NCBI RefSeq assembly: GCF_017161325.1
Contig: NZ_CP045670.1
Coordinates: forward strand, 992,001 to 1,056,000
DNA length: 64,000 nucleotides
Reading direction: 5' to 3'
Source of the DNA: Treponema pedis
GTDB lineage: Bacteria > Spirochaetota > Spirochaetia > Treponematales > Treponemataceae
Shown here: positions 36,890-46,090 of the stretch, piece after piece
Numbering within the stretch: position 1 is the stretch's first letter
How the letters are laid out: each line of letters starts with the position of its first letter
Notes under the pieces: model-generated
Told to the model about the DNA's origin: nothing
Database searches by the model: none
What the model saw: the letters and a program-made list of their open reading frames with translations, nothing else
Program-made: the position numbers and the translations under genes

Positions 36890-36903
36890 CTATGGAGGTT
36901 TTT

Positions 36904-38442
36904 ATGAAACGGATAATTTTATTTTTATTTTCTATAGCGGTATTGATGTTGTGTTCCTGCACTTCCGAAGAAAAGGCGGAAGATGAAAATACCGTACTTA
37001 AAATAGGAGCCGTTAGAGATTTTAAACAGTCCAAAGAAGGTTCAACCTTGGTATTCGATACGCTTTTAAAAGTTACGCCCGATTACAGACCGCTTCCGAA
37101 TATTATCACGGAATGGGAGCGCAATGACACGGCAACGGAATATACTATTACTATGCGTACCGATGTACGGTTCTCTGACGGAACACCTCTTACGGCACAA
37201 ACCGTAAAATGGGATATTGAATATGTTGCTCCGATTATGTGGTGCGGGTTTTCATATTTACTTAAAGAAGTATCGGTTGTAGATACTGAGCATTTAAAAA
37301 TTACACTTACGGCACCGTATTATTTTTTGCCGCACGACCTTGCTCTTGTAACCGCAATAAAAGAAAACGGAATCGATTCCGCAATGAATATAACGGATTT
37401 TACCGGAACCGGTGCATATATTTTAAAAGAATATAATGAAGGTCAATCGGCTTATCTTGTAAAAAATCAATCATACTGGAATAAGAGTATCGCATATACA
37501 ATTGAAAATGTAGAATGGATTGTTATTTCCGATGACACTACAAGGGATTTGGCTTTATCATCGGGACAAATTGATGTACTTGGAATAAGCGAGCATTATC
37601 TGTCAATACAATATCCGTCTGTTGACGATTTAATAAAAGTAAAAAAAATGAGTTTTATTGCGGAACCTGCCGAAGTTTTTACTTCATTGATGAGTATCGG
37701 TTTTAACTGGAAAGAGGGGTTTTGCAGCGATAGAGAATTACGCAGAGCGTTGGAATACGGTATAAACCGCAGGGTTTTGGTCGATACGCTGTTTTTCGGC
37801 ATACCCCAAGTTTGCGGTCATCAATTTAATCCCGCTTTTATAGACGGTCCGCAAAACGAAAAACCGTATTATTATGATTTTGAATTGTCAAAAAAAATAT
37901 TAAAGGAAGCGGGTTACAGCGATACCGATAATGACGGCTTTATAGAAAAAGACGGAAAAAAAGTTATTCTTAAATTTTTAATTTCTTCCAAAGAAGATTA
38001 TCAAAGAGATTTGGCCGTTTTTGTAAAATCCGAATTAAAAAAACTCGGAATAGATTGCGAAATTATTTCCGTCGCAGGGGAGTTAATGAAAGAACATTTT
38101 AAGACGGGAAATTACAGTTTAGCGATTCAGCACCCTTGGTATGAACCGATTATCGGTGCCGTAACATATTTCGGGTTTGACGATAAGTATACCGAGTACG
38201 GTTTAAGCTATGCCGTCAACAAAGAATCGAAAGACGCGGCGCTGGCTTTGATTGAGTCAAAAACCGAAGAAGATATTAAAATGCACGCAGGGGCTTTGTG
38301 GAAAGAACAATACGAGCAATGTGTAACAATTCCGCTGTGTACGAGTTCACGCGTTGCAATTTTTAATCCCCGTTTTGAAGGCTTTCAGTTTAACGGTAAT
38401 GTGTATCTTATAGATTTAAGTAATGTAAGATTAAGAAAATAA
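36904..38442 (+). CDS. Opp/Dpp/Nik-type substrate-binding lipoprotein (SBP family 5)
   Basis: A 512-residue binding lipoprotein: leader MKRIILFLFSIAVLMLCSC with lipidated Cys19, then the large family-5 fold. It has the usual signature region FTGTGAYILKEYNEG, WNKSIAYTIENVEW, EYGINRRVLVDTLF and KILKEAGYSDTDNDGFIEKDGK. Family 5 proteins bind peptides, nickel chelates, opines or other metal complexes. The start at 36904 has TGGAGG 5 nt before it; a longer frame from 36772 runs through the repeat array and is rejected. The array forms its 5' leader. It is the first gene of an operon ending at 45417, with two permeases, two ATPases and two half-exporters, under a likely AraC regulator. Confidence 0.9.
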   Translation: MKRIILFLFSIAVLMLCSCTSEEKAEDENTVLKIGAVRDFKQSKEGSTLVFDTLLKVTPDYRPLPNIITEWERNDTATEYTITMRTDVRFSDGTPLTAQTVKWDIEYVAPIMWCGFSYLLKEVSVVDTEHLKITLTAPYYFLPHDLALVTAIKENGIDSAMNITDFTGTGAYILKEYNEGQSAYLVKNQSYWNKSIAYTIENVEWIVISDDTTRDLALSSGQIDVLGISEHYLSIQYPSVDDLIKVKKMSFIAEPAEVFTSLMSIGFNWKEGFCSDRELRRALEYGINRRVLVDTLFFGIPQVCGHQFNPAFIDGPQNEKPYYYDFELSKKILKEAGYSDTDNDGFIEKDGKKVILKFLISSKEDYQRDLAVFVKSELKKLGIDCEIISVAGELMKEHFKTGNYSLAIQHPWYEPIIGAVTYFGFDDKYTEYGLSYAVNKESKDAALALIESKTEEDIKMHAGALWKEQYEQCVTIPLCTSSRVAIFNPRFEGFQFNGNVYLIDLSNVRLRK

Positions 38443-38452
38443 GCGGGAAAAA

Positions 38453-39397
38453 ATGAATTCGTCCGTGGTATTGTTTAGAAAATTTTTAATGATTATACCT
38501 TCCGTACTTATATTATCGTTTTTAAGTTTTTCGGTTGTGTATTTTGCTCCCGGCAATGCGGGAAAACTTTTGTTGGGAGCAAAAAATCAAAGAGGTTTTA
38601 TAAGCGATTCAAATAGTATTCAATATGAAAAACGGCTGGGCATTGACAAGCCTTTCGGCGAGTTGTATATGTCCTGGGTTACTTCACTTGCAAAAGGGAA
38701 CTTTGGCTATTCGTATATGACGCGTGAATCGGTGTTTTCGATTTTTATAAAACGTTTTTCGATAACTTTTAAACTTGCAATACTTACTATGCTCATATAT
38801 ATTTTGCTGGGTGTTCCTATAGGAATGACTGCCGCGGTAAAGGAGCATACGATTTGCCGGTTGTTATTAAAATACTGGCGCATAATTTGTATGTCGGTTC
38901 CGCCGTTTTGGGTAGGTATTATTTTACTGTGGAGTATCGCTCATTATGTGCCTGCAATTCCCTCAATAGGATATCACGGTATAAAAAGTCTTCTTATTCC
39001 CGCCCTGCTTATGGGAAGTATGTCGTTTTCAAATTTAACATGTATCATTCAAAATAAAACGGAATCGCTTTTAAGTAAACAGTTTATATTTTCGGCGCAA
39101 GCTCTCGGAATACCGAAAAAAATAATTTTTACAAAACATATTTTAAAAAATATTGCAGCCCCTGCGATTGCGGTTTCCTGCATCGATTTCGGAAGCTTTA
39201 TAGGAGGGGCTATTTTAATTGAAAATATATTTTCAATCCCGGGTCTCGGGCTTATGCTTACAAATGCGATAAACGTAAAAGATTATCCGGTAATTGCAGG
39301 AACTCTTTTTTTATTAGGTCTTTTTGTAAACATTTTTAATTTTATTGCGGATATTCTTTATTGCCTAATTGATAAAAGAGGTTTTGCAATGCGGTAA
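38453..39397 (+). CDS. Opp/Dpp/Nik-type ABC permease B
   Basis: A 314-residue permease, six helices, of the DppB/NikB family. It has the N-terminal SVVYFAPGN segment and the EAA loop SKQFIFSAQALGIPKKIIFTKHILKN. The C-terminal IENIFSIPGLGLMLTNAI is characteristic. It starts 10 nt after the binding-protein stop with GCGGGAAAAA before the ATG, a weak ribosome site. It pairs with the permease encoded next to form the membrane channel for the family-5 ligand. Confidence 0.92.
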   Translation: MNSSVVLFRKFLMIIPSVLILSFLSFSVVYFAPGNAGKLLLGAKNQRGFISDSNSIQYEKRLGIDKPFGELYMSWVTSLAKGNFGYSYMTRESVFSIFIKRFSITFKLAILTMLIYILLGVPIGMTAAVKEHTICRLLLKYWRIICMSVPPFWVGIILLWSIAHYVPAIPSIGYHGIKSLLIPALLMGSMSFSNLTCIIQNKTESLLSKQFIFSAQALGIPKKIIFTKHILKNIAAPAIAVSCIDFGSFIGGAILIENIFSIPGLGLMLTNAINVKDYPVIAGTLFLLGLFVNIFNFIADILYCLIDKRGFAMR

Positions 39398-39429
39398 TAA
39401 GCGTTGATGTACTTATATAAGGGGAAAAA

Positions 39430-40260
39430 ATGAAAAACAAAGATAAGTATAAAATCAAAGTCCTCATTTATGCAATATTAAGCGCATTCATTATTTTATG
39501 TGTTATTTTATCGGACATTATCGTTCCGCTTGAAATAAACGCCTCGCTTGAAAACCGTTTTTTACCTCCCGGGTCTACGCATTTTTTCGGTACCGATGAT
39601 TTCGGAAGAGATGTATTTTTAAGAACACTGCAAGGTTTTAAATATACTTTTTTTATTGCTTTAACGGCGCAAATATGCAGTTTTTTACTGGGCGGGTTTA
39701 TCGGTCTTATTACGGGTTATTACGGCGGTATAGCCGATGAAGCGGTATATTATCTTTGTAATTTGATACTGTCTTTTCCGATGATTGCCGCGGCAATTTT
39801 TTTCTCTTCGGTTTTCGGTTCTTCGGCATTTATTTTAATTGCCATATCCGTTATTTTCGGAATGACGTTTAACATAAAAGTGGTAAGAAGCGAAATAATG
39901 ATTTTAAAGCACAGCGATTATATTAAGGGGTTAAAAATTCTGGGTGCATCAAATATGTTTATTATTACAAGGCATTTAGTTAAACCGGCATATATGCTCA
40001 TCTTACCTACATTCCCGTTAGTTTTGGGTCATATTATAATAGGTATTTCCGCTTATTCTTTTTTAGGATTCGGTGTGCGGCCGCCCAATCCTGAAATAGG
40101 ATTAATGTTGAAAGAATCGTTGAGGTTTATACATTATGCTCCGTGGCTTATGATATTCCCCGGTCTTTTTCAATTCAGTGTTATTCTTATTTTTTCAAAT
40201 TTATCCGAAGCCTGTATCGATTTTTTACAATATACAAAAAATCTAAGGAGGAAAATATAA
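39430..40260 (+). CDS. Opp/Dpp/Nik-type ABC permease C
   Basis: A 276-residue permease of the DppC/NikC family. The N-terminal helix is followed by the family signature LPPGSTHFFGTDDFGRDVFLR (residues about 44-64). A later EAA loop reads YIKGLKILGASNMFIITRHLVKP, and SFLGFGVRPPNPEIGLML is near the end. AAGGGGA precedes the ATG. The stop is directly followed by the next gene's start. Together with permease B it makes the translocation pore. Confidence 0.93.
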   Translation: MKNKDKYKIKVLIYAILSAFIILCVILSDIIVPLEINASLENRFLPPGSTHFFGTDDFGRDVFLRTLQGFKYTFFIALTAQICSFLLGGFIGLITGYYGGIADEAVYYLCNLILSFPMIAAAIFFSSVFGSSAFILIAISVIFGMTFNIKVVRSEIMILKHSDYIKGLKILGASNMFIITRHLVKPAYMLILPTFPLVLGHIIIGISAYSFLGFGVRPPNPEIGLMLKESLRFIHYAPWLMIFPGLFQFSVILIFSNLSEACIDFLQYTKNLRRKI

Positions 40261-41057
40261 TGAGCGGCATATTGGAAATACATAATTTAAATATAGATTT
40301 TTTAATCGGAAATACAAGAAAAAAAATTATTAAAAATATCTCATTACATATTGGAAATGAAATTTTTGCAATTATGGGAGAAACCGGTTGCGGTAAATCG
40401 GTGCTTGCGGGAAGTGTTTTAGGATTGTTACCGTCAAATGCAATTATCGAAGGCAGTATTTTATATAACGGCAAAGTAATTTCAAAATTAAGCGAAAAAG
40501 AATATAACGTTCTTCGCGGAAAAGAAATAGGCCTTGTGCCGCAAAGCTCCTTAAATGCCTTAAATCCGCTATTAAAAATAAAAAAGCAAATTGCAATTCC
40601 CATAAAGGCGCATAAACTGCTTAAAACAAGGGCCGGCATACATTCATATTCCGAAAATTTACTTCAAAGTCTTTCACTTAAAAAAGACGTATTAAATATG
40701 TATCCGTTTCAATTAAGCGGCGGTATGCAGCACCGTGTTACGGCTGCCTTAGGGCTTTCATGTAAACCTTCTCTGCTTATTTTCGATGAGCCTACACGCG
40801 GAATGGATATGGTGCTTAGGAATTCTTACGCATCTTTAATTTATTCGATTTATAAAAAACAAAATATCGCCATTCTTCTTATAACTCATGATTTGGAACT
40901 TGCACAAAAACTTTCGCACCGCTGTGCGCTTATGTATAACGGAGAAATTATAGAGCAGGGCAAAACGGAAGAGTTGTTTAAAAACAAACGTTCAAAGTAT
41001 TTTCAATCCTTATTGGAGGCAATGCCGAAAAATATGACAAGGAGAAATCAAAGATGA
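40261..41057 (+). CDS. Opp/Dpp/Nik-type ABC ATPase D
   Basis: A 265-residue ATPase, DppD/NikD type. Walker A GETGCGKSV, Q-loop LVPQSSLNALNPLL, signature LSGGMQHR, Walker B LLIFDEPTRGMD and H-loop LITHD are all present. The C-terminus EELFKNKRSKYFQSLLEAMPK is usual for the class but lacks the cysteine-rich iron-sulfur tail found in some members. The ATG at 40261 follows AAGGAGGAAAATATA and directly abuts the permease C stop. It overlaps the next ATPase by ATGA. Confidence 0.92.
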
Positions 41058-41845
41058 TTAAATGTGTTGCACTTTCAAAGCATTTCCGCAAAAACGGAAT
41101 ATGCAAAGCCTTTACTCCCGTCTTAAAAAACATAAGTTTTGAAGTAAAACCTTTTTCCGTTTTAGGAATTACGGGGGAAAGCGGGTGCGGGAAAACTACG
41201 CTTGCTCATTGTTTGATAAATTTAATAAAGCCGGACAGCGGGGATATTTTTATAAGAGGAAAACTTATTACCGAGTATAAAAATAAAAAGGAATTTTATC
41301 GGCATATTCAAATGGTACAGCAAAATCCCGAATCCGCTTTGGATTCCGACTTTACAATACGCCGCAGTTTGGACGAGGTTTATTCCCTGCATAAAGAGCT
41401 TTATAAATCTAAAGAAAATTTTGAAACGGAAGTTAAAAAGTTTTGTGTAAATACGGGAATCGATTATAATGAATTGGATAAACTCCCCTATGCTTTTTCA
41501 GGCGGACAGCTTCAGCGTATTTGTATTATCCGTGCACTTTTAATCCGTCCTGAAATTTTAATTCTTGATGAACCGACTTCAATGTTGGATGTTTCAGTAC
41601 AAGAACAAATAATTTCTCTTTTATTAACTTTGAAAGAAAAATATAAACTTACCCTTATTTTTATTTCACACGATTTGGATTTAATCGAATATTTTTGCGA
41701 TGAGGTTATAATAATGCAAAACGGTGAAATTGTAGAAAAGGGATTATGCAGCGAGGTGTTTACAAATCCTCAAGAAATTTACAGCCTAAATTTATTAAAC
41801 AATAGGAATTTAATTTTAGATATCGGAGAGGAGGTTTTATTATGA
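41054..41845 (+). CDS. Opp/Dpp/Nik-type ABC ATPase F
   Basis: A 263-residue second ATPase, DppF/NikE type. Motifs are GESGCGKTT, MVQQNPESALD, FSGGQLQR, EILILDEPTSMLD and FISHD. It pairs with ATPase D on the two-permease core. It overlaps both neighbours by ATGA, giving tight translational coupling through this part of the operon. The small size and the linkage to half-exporters fit nickel, metallophore or siderophore systems better than bulk oligopeptide uptake, but the ligand is not determined. Confidence 0.92.
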   Translation: MIKCVALSKHFRKNGICKAFTPVLKNISFEVKPFSVLGITGESGCGKTTLAHCLINLIKPDSGDIFIRGKLITEYKNKKEFYRHIQMVQQNPESALDSDFTIRRSLDEVYSLHKELYKSKENFETEVKKFCVNTGIDYNELDKLPYAFSGGQLQRICIIRALLIRPEILILDEPTSMLDVSVQEQIISLLLTLKEKYKLTLIFISHDLDLIEYFCDEVIIMQNGEIVEKGLCSEVFTNPQEIYSLNLLNNRNLILDIGEEVLL

Positions 41846-43578
41846 TGCTTCATAGAAGAGTTGTAGAATTAACCGCAGGAGTCAGATTTAATATTTTATT
41901 TAAAGCAATGCTCGGTATTGCCGTTTCTGCGACATATATTTTTCAAGCGGTTTTATTGGGAAGAATAATCGGGCAGCTTTACGGCAGAGAAGGTTTTTCT
42001 TTGATAATGCACAATGTAATATATTTAATTGCGGTTATTGCTATGCGTCTTGTTTTAATATATTTAAACTCCGTGTACGGAAAAAAGATTATCGGAAAAG
42101 TAAAAAATACTTTAAGACGGCGTATCTACGATAAACTTTTAAAACTCGGACCTATTTTTTTAGATGATGAAAGAACGGGTAAACTGGGTTCTACAATGGT
42201 AAGCGGTGTAGATTATTTGGAAGGATATTTGACGCTTTATATTCCTCAAGTGCTTGTGTGCATTATAGGTTGTTCCGCAATGCTTGTCTATGTTTTTTCA
42301 CTGCATTATATCTTGGGTTTTATTTCTACAGTATCGCTTATTATAGTTTTAATTTCGCCTATTGCATTCGGTAAAGTTTTATCCGAATCTTCAAATGCTC
42401 ATTGGACGGCATACAGAAATTTAACTTCCGAAATTTTAGACGGGATACAGGGCATTGTAACTGCAAAGGCGAATAATGCACAAGAGCGTATCGGAAATAT
42501 ATTAAAAAATAAAATGCATACGCTTTTTGCCGAAACTATGCGCAATTTAAAAGTGAATTTAACCGAAGTCGGAATTGCCAATTTTGCTTCCGGGATAGGG
42601 GTAAGTTTTACGCTTGCCGTTGCGGCATTTTTGACGGCAAAAAATATTATGCAGCCGGAATCGCTTCTTATCCTTCTTTTTATGACAAATGAAATTTTCA
42701 GGCCTGCAAATGAGTTAAGCGCATATTTTCATCAGGGCTTTATGGGTATAACTTCCGCAGGAGGAGTTTTTGCTCTCCTTGATGAAAAAGAAAAAATTAA
42801 AGATGAAGGAAAACTGCTTATCGACGTAAAAGCCGCAAACGGTTTTGAAATTACATATACAAATATTGACTTTATGTATAGCGAAAAAAAGAATACGGTT
42901 TTTAAAAATTTAAATTTTACGGTAAATAAAAATGAAAAACTTGCCGTGGTGGGAGAATCGGGCAGCGGCAAAAGTACAATTATAAATTTACTGCTTAGAT
43001 TTTATGAGCCTCAGTCGGGAGGAATTTATATTAACGGAATAAACTTAAAAGATTTAAGTTTAAAGAATTTGAGAAGTTTAATTACCGTAGTTTCACAGGA
43101 AACATATTTGTTTAACGGTACCGTAAAAGAAAACTTATTGCATGCAGATGAAAATGCAAGTGAGAGTATGCTGATTGAAGCATGTAAAATTGCAAACATA
43201 GATTCTTTTATTCAAAGTTTACCTGAAAAATATAATACAAAGGTAGGAGAGCGGGGGCTTAACTTTTCAGGAGGGCAAAGACAGCGTATTGCAATTGCAA
43301 GAGCCGTACTTAAAAATTCTCCTATAGTAGTACTTGATGAAGCGACTTCCGGAGTTGACACCGAAAATGAAAATGAAATTAAACAAAGTCTTTCCGTTTT
43401 GTTAAAGGGGCGGACAAGTATTACAATTGCACATCGCTTAAACACTATAGAAGACAGTGATAGAATTTTAGTTTTACATAACGGAGAAATTGCGGAAGAA
43501 GGCACGCATAAAACGCTCATTGCGAAAAACGGATATTACAAAAAGCTTATTGAAGCACAAGAAAAAAAGAGCGGATAA
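41842..43578 (+). CDS. ABC half-transporter, fused membrane and ATPase domains (IrtA/YbtP-like group)
   Basis: A 578-residue half-transporter: six helices in residues 15-310 and a nucleotide-binding domain from about 340. The latter has Walker A GESGSGKST, Q-loop VVSQETYLF, signature LNFSGGQRQR, Walker B IVVLDEATSGVD and H-loop IAHRL. The overall fold is of exporters (type IV). Some pairs of this fold (YbtPQ, IrtAB) are known to import siderophores. It overlaps the Opp-type ATPase by ATGA and is followed by a second half of the same kind. A heterodimer acting with the binding-protein system on a metal complex is the likely arrangement. Substrate is unknown. Confidence 0.88.
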   Translation: MMLHRRVVELTAGVRFNILFKAMLGIAVSATYIFQAVLLGRIIGQLYGREGFSLIMHNVIYLIAVIAMRLVLIYLNSVYGKKIIGKVKNTLRRRIYDKLLKLGPIFLDDERTGKLGSTMVSGVDYLEGYLTLYIPQVLVCIIGCSAMLVYVFSLHYILGFISTVSLIIVLISPIAFGKVLSESSNAHWTAYRNLTSEILDGIQGIVTAKANNAQERIGNILKNKMHTLFAETMRNLKVNLTEVGIANFASGIGVSFTLAVAAFLTAKNIMQPESLLILLFMTNEIFRPANELSAYFHQGFMGITSAGGVFALLDEKEKIKDEGKLLIDVKAANGFEITYTNIDFMYSEKKNTVFKNLNFTVNKNEKLAVVGESGSGKSTIINLLLRFYEPQSGGIYINGINLKDLSLKNLRSLITVVSQETYLFNGTVKENLLHADENASESMLIEACKIANIDSFIQSLPEKYNTKVGERGLNFSGGQRQRIAIARAVLKNSPIVVLDEATSGVDTENENEIKQSLSVLLKGRTSITIAHRLNTIEDSDRILVLHNGEIAEEGTHKTLIAKNGYYKKLIEAQEKKSG

Positions 43579-43741
43579 ACGGACAGGAAAGGCAGACGGC
43601 ACTTTTCCGTTTATCTTTTAGACTTTGTGTTTAACGGCAATGTATGCCGGTTTATAAACGGGGAGCATAAAAATTATTAAGAATTTGAAAATAAGTTTTA
43701 CTTATATTCATTTCTTGTAAAGAATTTATAGGAGAAAGAAA

Positions 43742-45417
43742 ATGTTTAAAGAAAAATATCTGCCGCTTATTAAGATGACTAAATATATAAGCGAATATAA
43801 AAAAGAGTTTATTATTTCCGTTATTTACGGAATATTGAATAGCGTTTTTTCATTACTTACGGTTTTAACGGGTGCATATATTACTTCCGCCGTTTTATTT
43901 AAAATAGATTCGACAAATGTACTTTATCTTTTTATTCCGCTTTTCGGTTTTATTTCGGGTAAGGGATTGTTTGCATTTTTAGAAATGTACGAATGCCATT
44001 TGGTCGCGTATGCCGTAATTGAAAGAATAAGAAACCTTTTATATGATGCGGTTTCGGCAACGGCTCCTCAGTCTACTTTAAAAAACAGAAGCGGCAATAT
44101 TACTTCCGCCTTAGTGGAAGATGTTGAGGCTATGGAAGTTTTTTATGCGCACACTGCGGGAGCTTATATTATAGCCTTTGTATGCACGATGCTGTATTTA
44201 ATTACCTTGAGCTTTCTTTCAATAAAGATTGCAATTGTAATTTTTGCAGCTTGTATTCTTGTAGCGGCCGTTCCGTATATTTTTTAATCCGATTACAAAA
44301 AAAAATAGGAGATGAAATACGCGAGGGGATTGCACTTGTAAATGCGGAAGCCATTGATACCGTACAAGGCTTGCGTGAAATTTTAATTTTCGGAAAAGAA
44401 GAAAAATATATTAAAAAAGTTGCGGCGGATACTTTGCGTTTAAACAAAAAAGAAATGAAGGACGGACGCTTTAAGGGTTTATACGGTTTAATCATTAATC
44501 TAATTACTTCCGCGGTTTTAATTGCAACCATTTTATTATCTCATTATGAGGTAATAGCGGGAGTTTTAAAGCCTGAAATGGTGCCCGTTATTATCGTGTT
44601 CTCCCTTTTTGCTTTTATTCCCATAATGGGAGTTTCGGTAACGGCAGGAGCGATGAATATATCAAACGGAGCGGCAAAAAGAATTTTAAATATATTGGAA
44701 GAGGAGCCTTCGATTAAAGATTGTGCTCCATATATTCCTCTAAGTGAAATGAATATTTTAGGCAGTGTAGAATTTAAAGATGTAAAATTTTCTTATGAAA
44801 AAGGAATTGAGGTTTTGCACGGAATTACCTTTACCGTCAAAGCGGGGGAGAGTATTGCCATTGCAGGTGAATCGGGAGCGGGTAAGTCTACCATTGCAAA
44901 TTTACTTATGAGGTTTTATGACCCGGACAGCGGAGCAATTTATATTGACGGAAAGAATATAAAAGAAATGCACCAAAATTCCGTGCGGGATATCATTGCA
45001 TATGTTCCGCAGGATGTATATCTTTTTAATAAGACAATTAAAGAAAATATCGCTCTTGCCTGTCCCGGTGTAAGCGATGAAGAAATAAGAGCTGCGGCTA
45101 AGATTGCTATGGCTGACGGGTTTATTCAAAAGCTGCCTAACGGGTATGATACCAATGCAGGAGAACGCGGCGTTCAGCTTTCAGGCGGGGAAAAGCAGCG
45201 CATTGTAATTGCCCGTGCGGTTTTAAAAAAATCTCCTATCCTTCTTATGGACGAAGCCGTTTCCAATTTAGACAGTGAAAGCGAAGCGTTATTCCGCCAA
45301 GCCTTAAACAATATACGGAAGGATAAAACCATAATAACCATTGCTCACCGACCTTCTACAATAAAAGAAGCCGATAGGGTTATTAGAGTTGAAAACGGAA
45401 AGATTGCGGAAGGATAG
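43742..45417 (+). pseudogene. Second ABC half-transporter, frameshifted at a T-run
   Basis: The partner of the previous half-transporter. The first part (43742-44287, AGGAGA before ATG) holds four helices and ends at ATTTTTTAA near 44279-44287. Adding one T restores AVPYIFLIRLQKKIGDEIREG, and the frame then runs to 45417 with Walker A GESGAGKST, Q-loop YVPQDVYLF, signature QLSGGEKQR, Walker B ILLMDEAVSNLD and H-loop IAHRP. The C-terminus stops at NGKIAEG, about 25 residues earlier than its partner. The missing T is in the same sequence context (ATTTTTTAA) as in the broken AAA gene at 33.6 kb. It may be a true lesion, slippage or an assembly error. The 163-nt gap before it has no gene, only a weak AAACGGA/TCCGTTT hairpin. 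Confidence 0.8.
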
Positions 45418-45425
45418 CTGAATCT

Positions 45426-45776
45426 TTATAATTTAAAAAAACAAACCGCCAATACCAGGGCCAGCCCCATTACAAGGCTGTAGACCCACCACGGCAGCGG
45501 GTCGTCGTAACGGTTTGACTTATAAACCGTTACAGGCTCTCTCCGCTTTTTTTTCCCGCTTTTTTTAGTTTTGTCCGAATCGGAAGTAAAAGCATAGCCG
45601 CATTCGGGGCAGCCGTTTATAAATTCTTCAGTTGACCCCAAATAATTACATTCCGGACAGCGTACCGAAGCGAAAAATCTGCCGCAATGAGGACATACTC
45701 TTGTATTCCGTTTAACTTCTTTACCGCAGTTTTCACAAAAAAACTTCGGCATTGTGTTTTTTACATTTTTTTTCAT
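45426..45776 (-). CDS. Zinc-ribbon membrane-anchored protein
   Basis: A small protein of about 116 residues: two or three zinc-ribbon CxxC pairs (FFCENCGKEV, RVCPHCGRFF, VRCPECNYLG, NGCPECGYAF). A basic, lysine-rich linker follows, and one C-terminal membrane helix (WWVYSLVMGLALVLAVCFF). The orientation with ribbons inside the cell is likely. The start is uncertain: ATG at 45776 or 45752; no good ribosome site is seen. A longer frame from 45803 would overlap the readthrough end of the gene before it. It follows the FmdB-like gene on the same strand by a few bases and is probably co-transcribed. Function is unknown. Confidence 0.72.
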   Translation of the reverse strand: MKKNVKNTMPKFFCENCGKEVKRNTRVCPHCGRFFASVRCPECNYLGSTEEFINGCPECGYAFTSDSDKTKKSGKKKRREPVTVYKSNRYDDPLPWWVYSLVMGLALVLAVCFFKL

Positions 45777-45784
45777 AAATTTAA

Positions 45785-45817
45785 GTGCTAACACCCGGAG
45801 CACGATGATGAGGTTCA
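45785..45817 (-). promoter_or_regulatory. Candidate SECIS element of the FmdB-like gene
   Basis: On the minus strand: TGA, 11 nt, then GTGCT (45803-45799), a 9-nt loop CCGGGTGTT, and AGCAC (45789-45785). Five perfect pairs; the loop carries the G-U dinucleotide favoured by SelB. Confidence 0.6.
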
Positions 45818-46063
45818 GCCTGAGCAGCCTCCGCCGGATGAAGATTTTGCAGGAGAATTTGAATTTGCCGCTGCCGGCGGCGAGGCATGACTGTCGTTTA
45901 TATAAAAACCCGAACCTCTAAAATTAATTCCCAAGCCTCCCGAGAGGACTTTATGCACCGAGCCTTTACATTTAGGACAAACGGAAATCGGCTCATCGCT
46001 CATTCTCTGAAACATTTCAAAATTATGTCCGCAGCTGTCGCAAACATATTCGTAAGTAGGCAT
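45788..46063 (-). CDS. FmdB-family zinc-ribbon protein, probable selenoprotein (Sec83)
   Basis: The N-terminal zinc ribbon is standard for FmdB-type putative regulatory proteins: MPTYEYVCDSCGHNFE..ISVCPKCKG, then a Ser/Ala-rich linker to SSGGGCSG. The frame then meets TGA (45817-45815). Beyond it the frame stays open as TSSSCSGC and ends at TAG (45790-45788). Cys-rich tails are usual in this family, and a Cys is expected where the TGA stands; with Sec the tail reads C80-S-G-U83 then C88-S-G-C91, a CxxU redox motif beside a CxxC. A 5-bp hairpin with a GGGU-containing loop starts exactly 11 nt after the TGA, as in selD of this window. If TGA is a stop, the product is 82 residues (46063-45815). 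AGGGAGA precedes the ATG. Confidence 0.75.
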
Positions 46064-46090
46064 TTTTATTCTCCCTATTCTATTTTATTT

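Noticed and set aside
36188-36907. Repeated 102-codon open frames through the array (MPEKQFCKLALLYVLF and similar)
   Set aside because: They recur every 173 bp because the repeat does; 173 is not a multiple of three, so they shift frame, overlap each other, and have no proper start context. They are shadows of the hairpin array.
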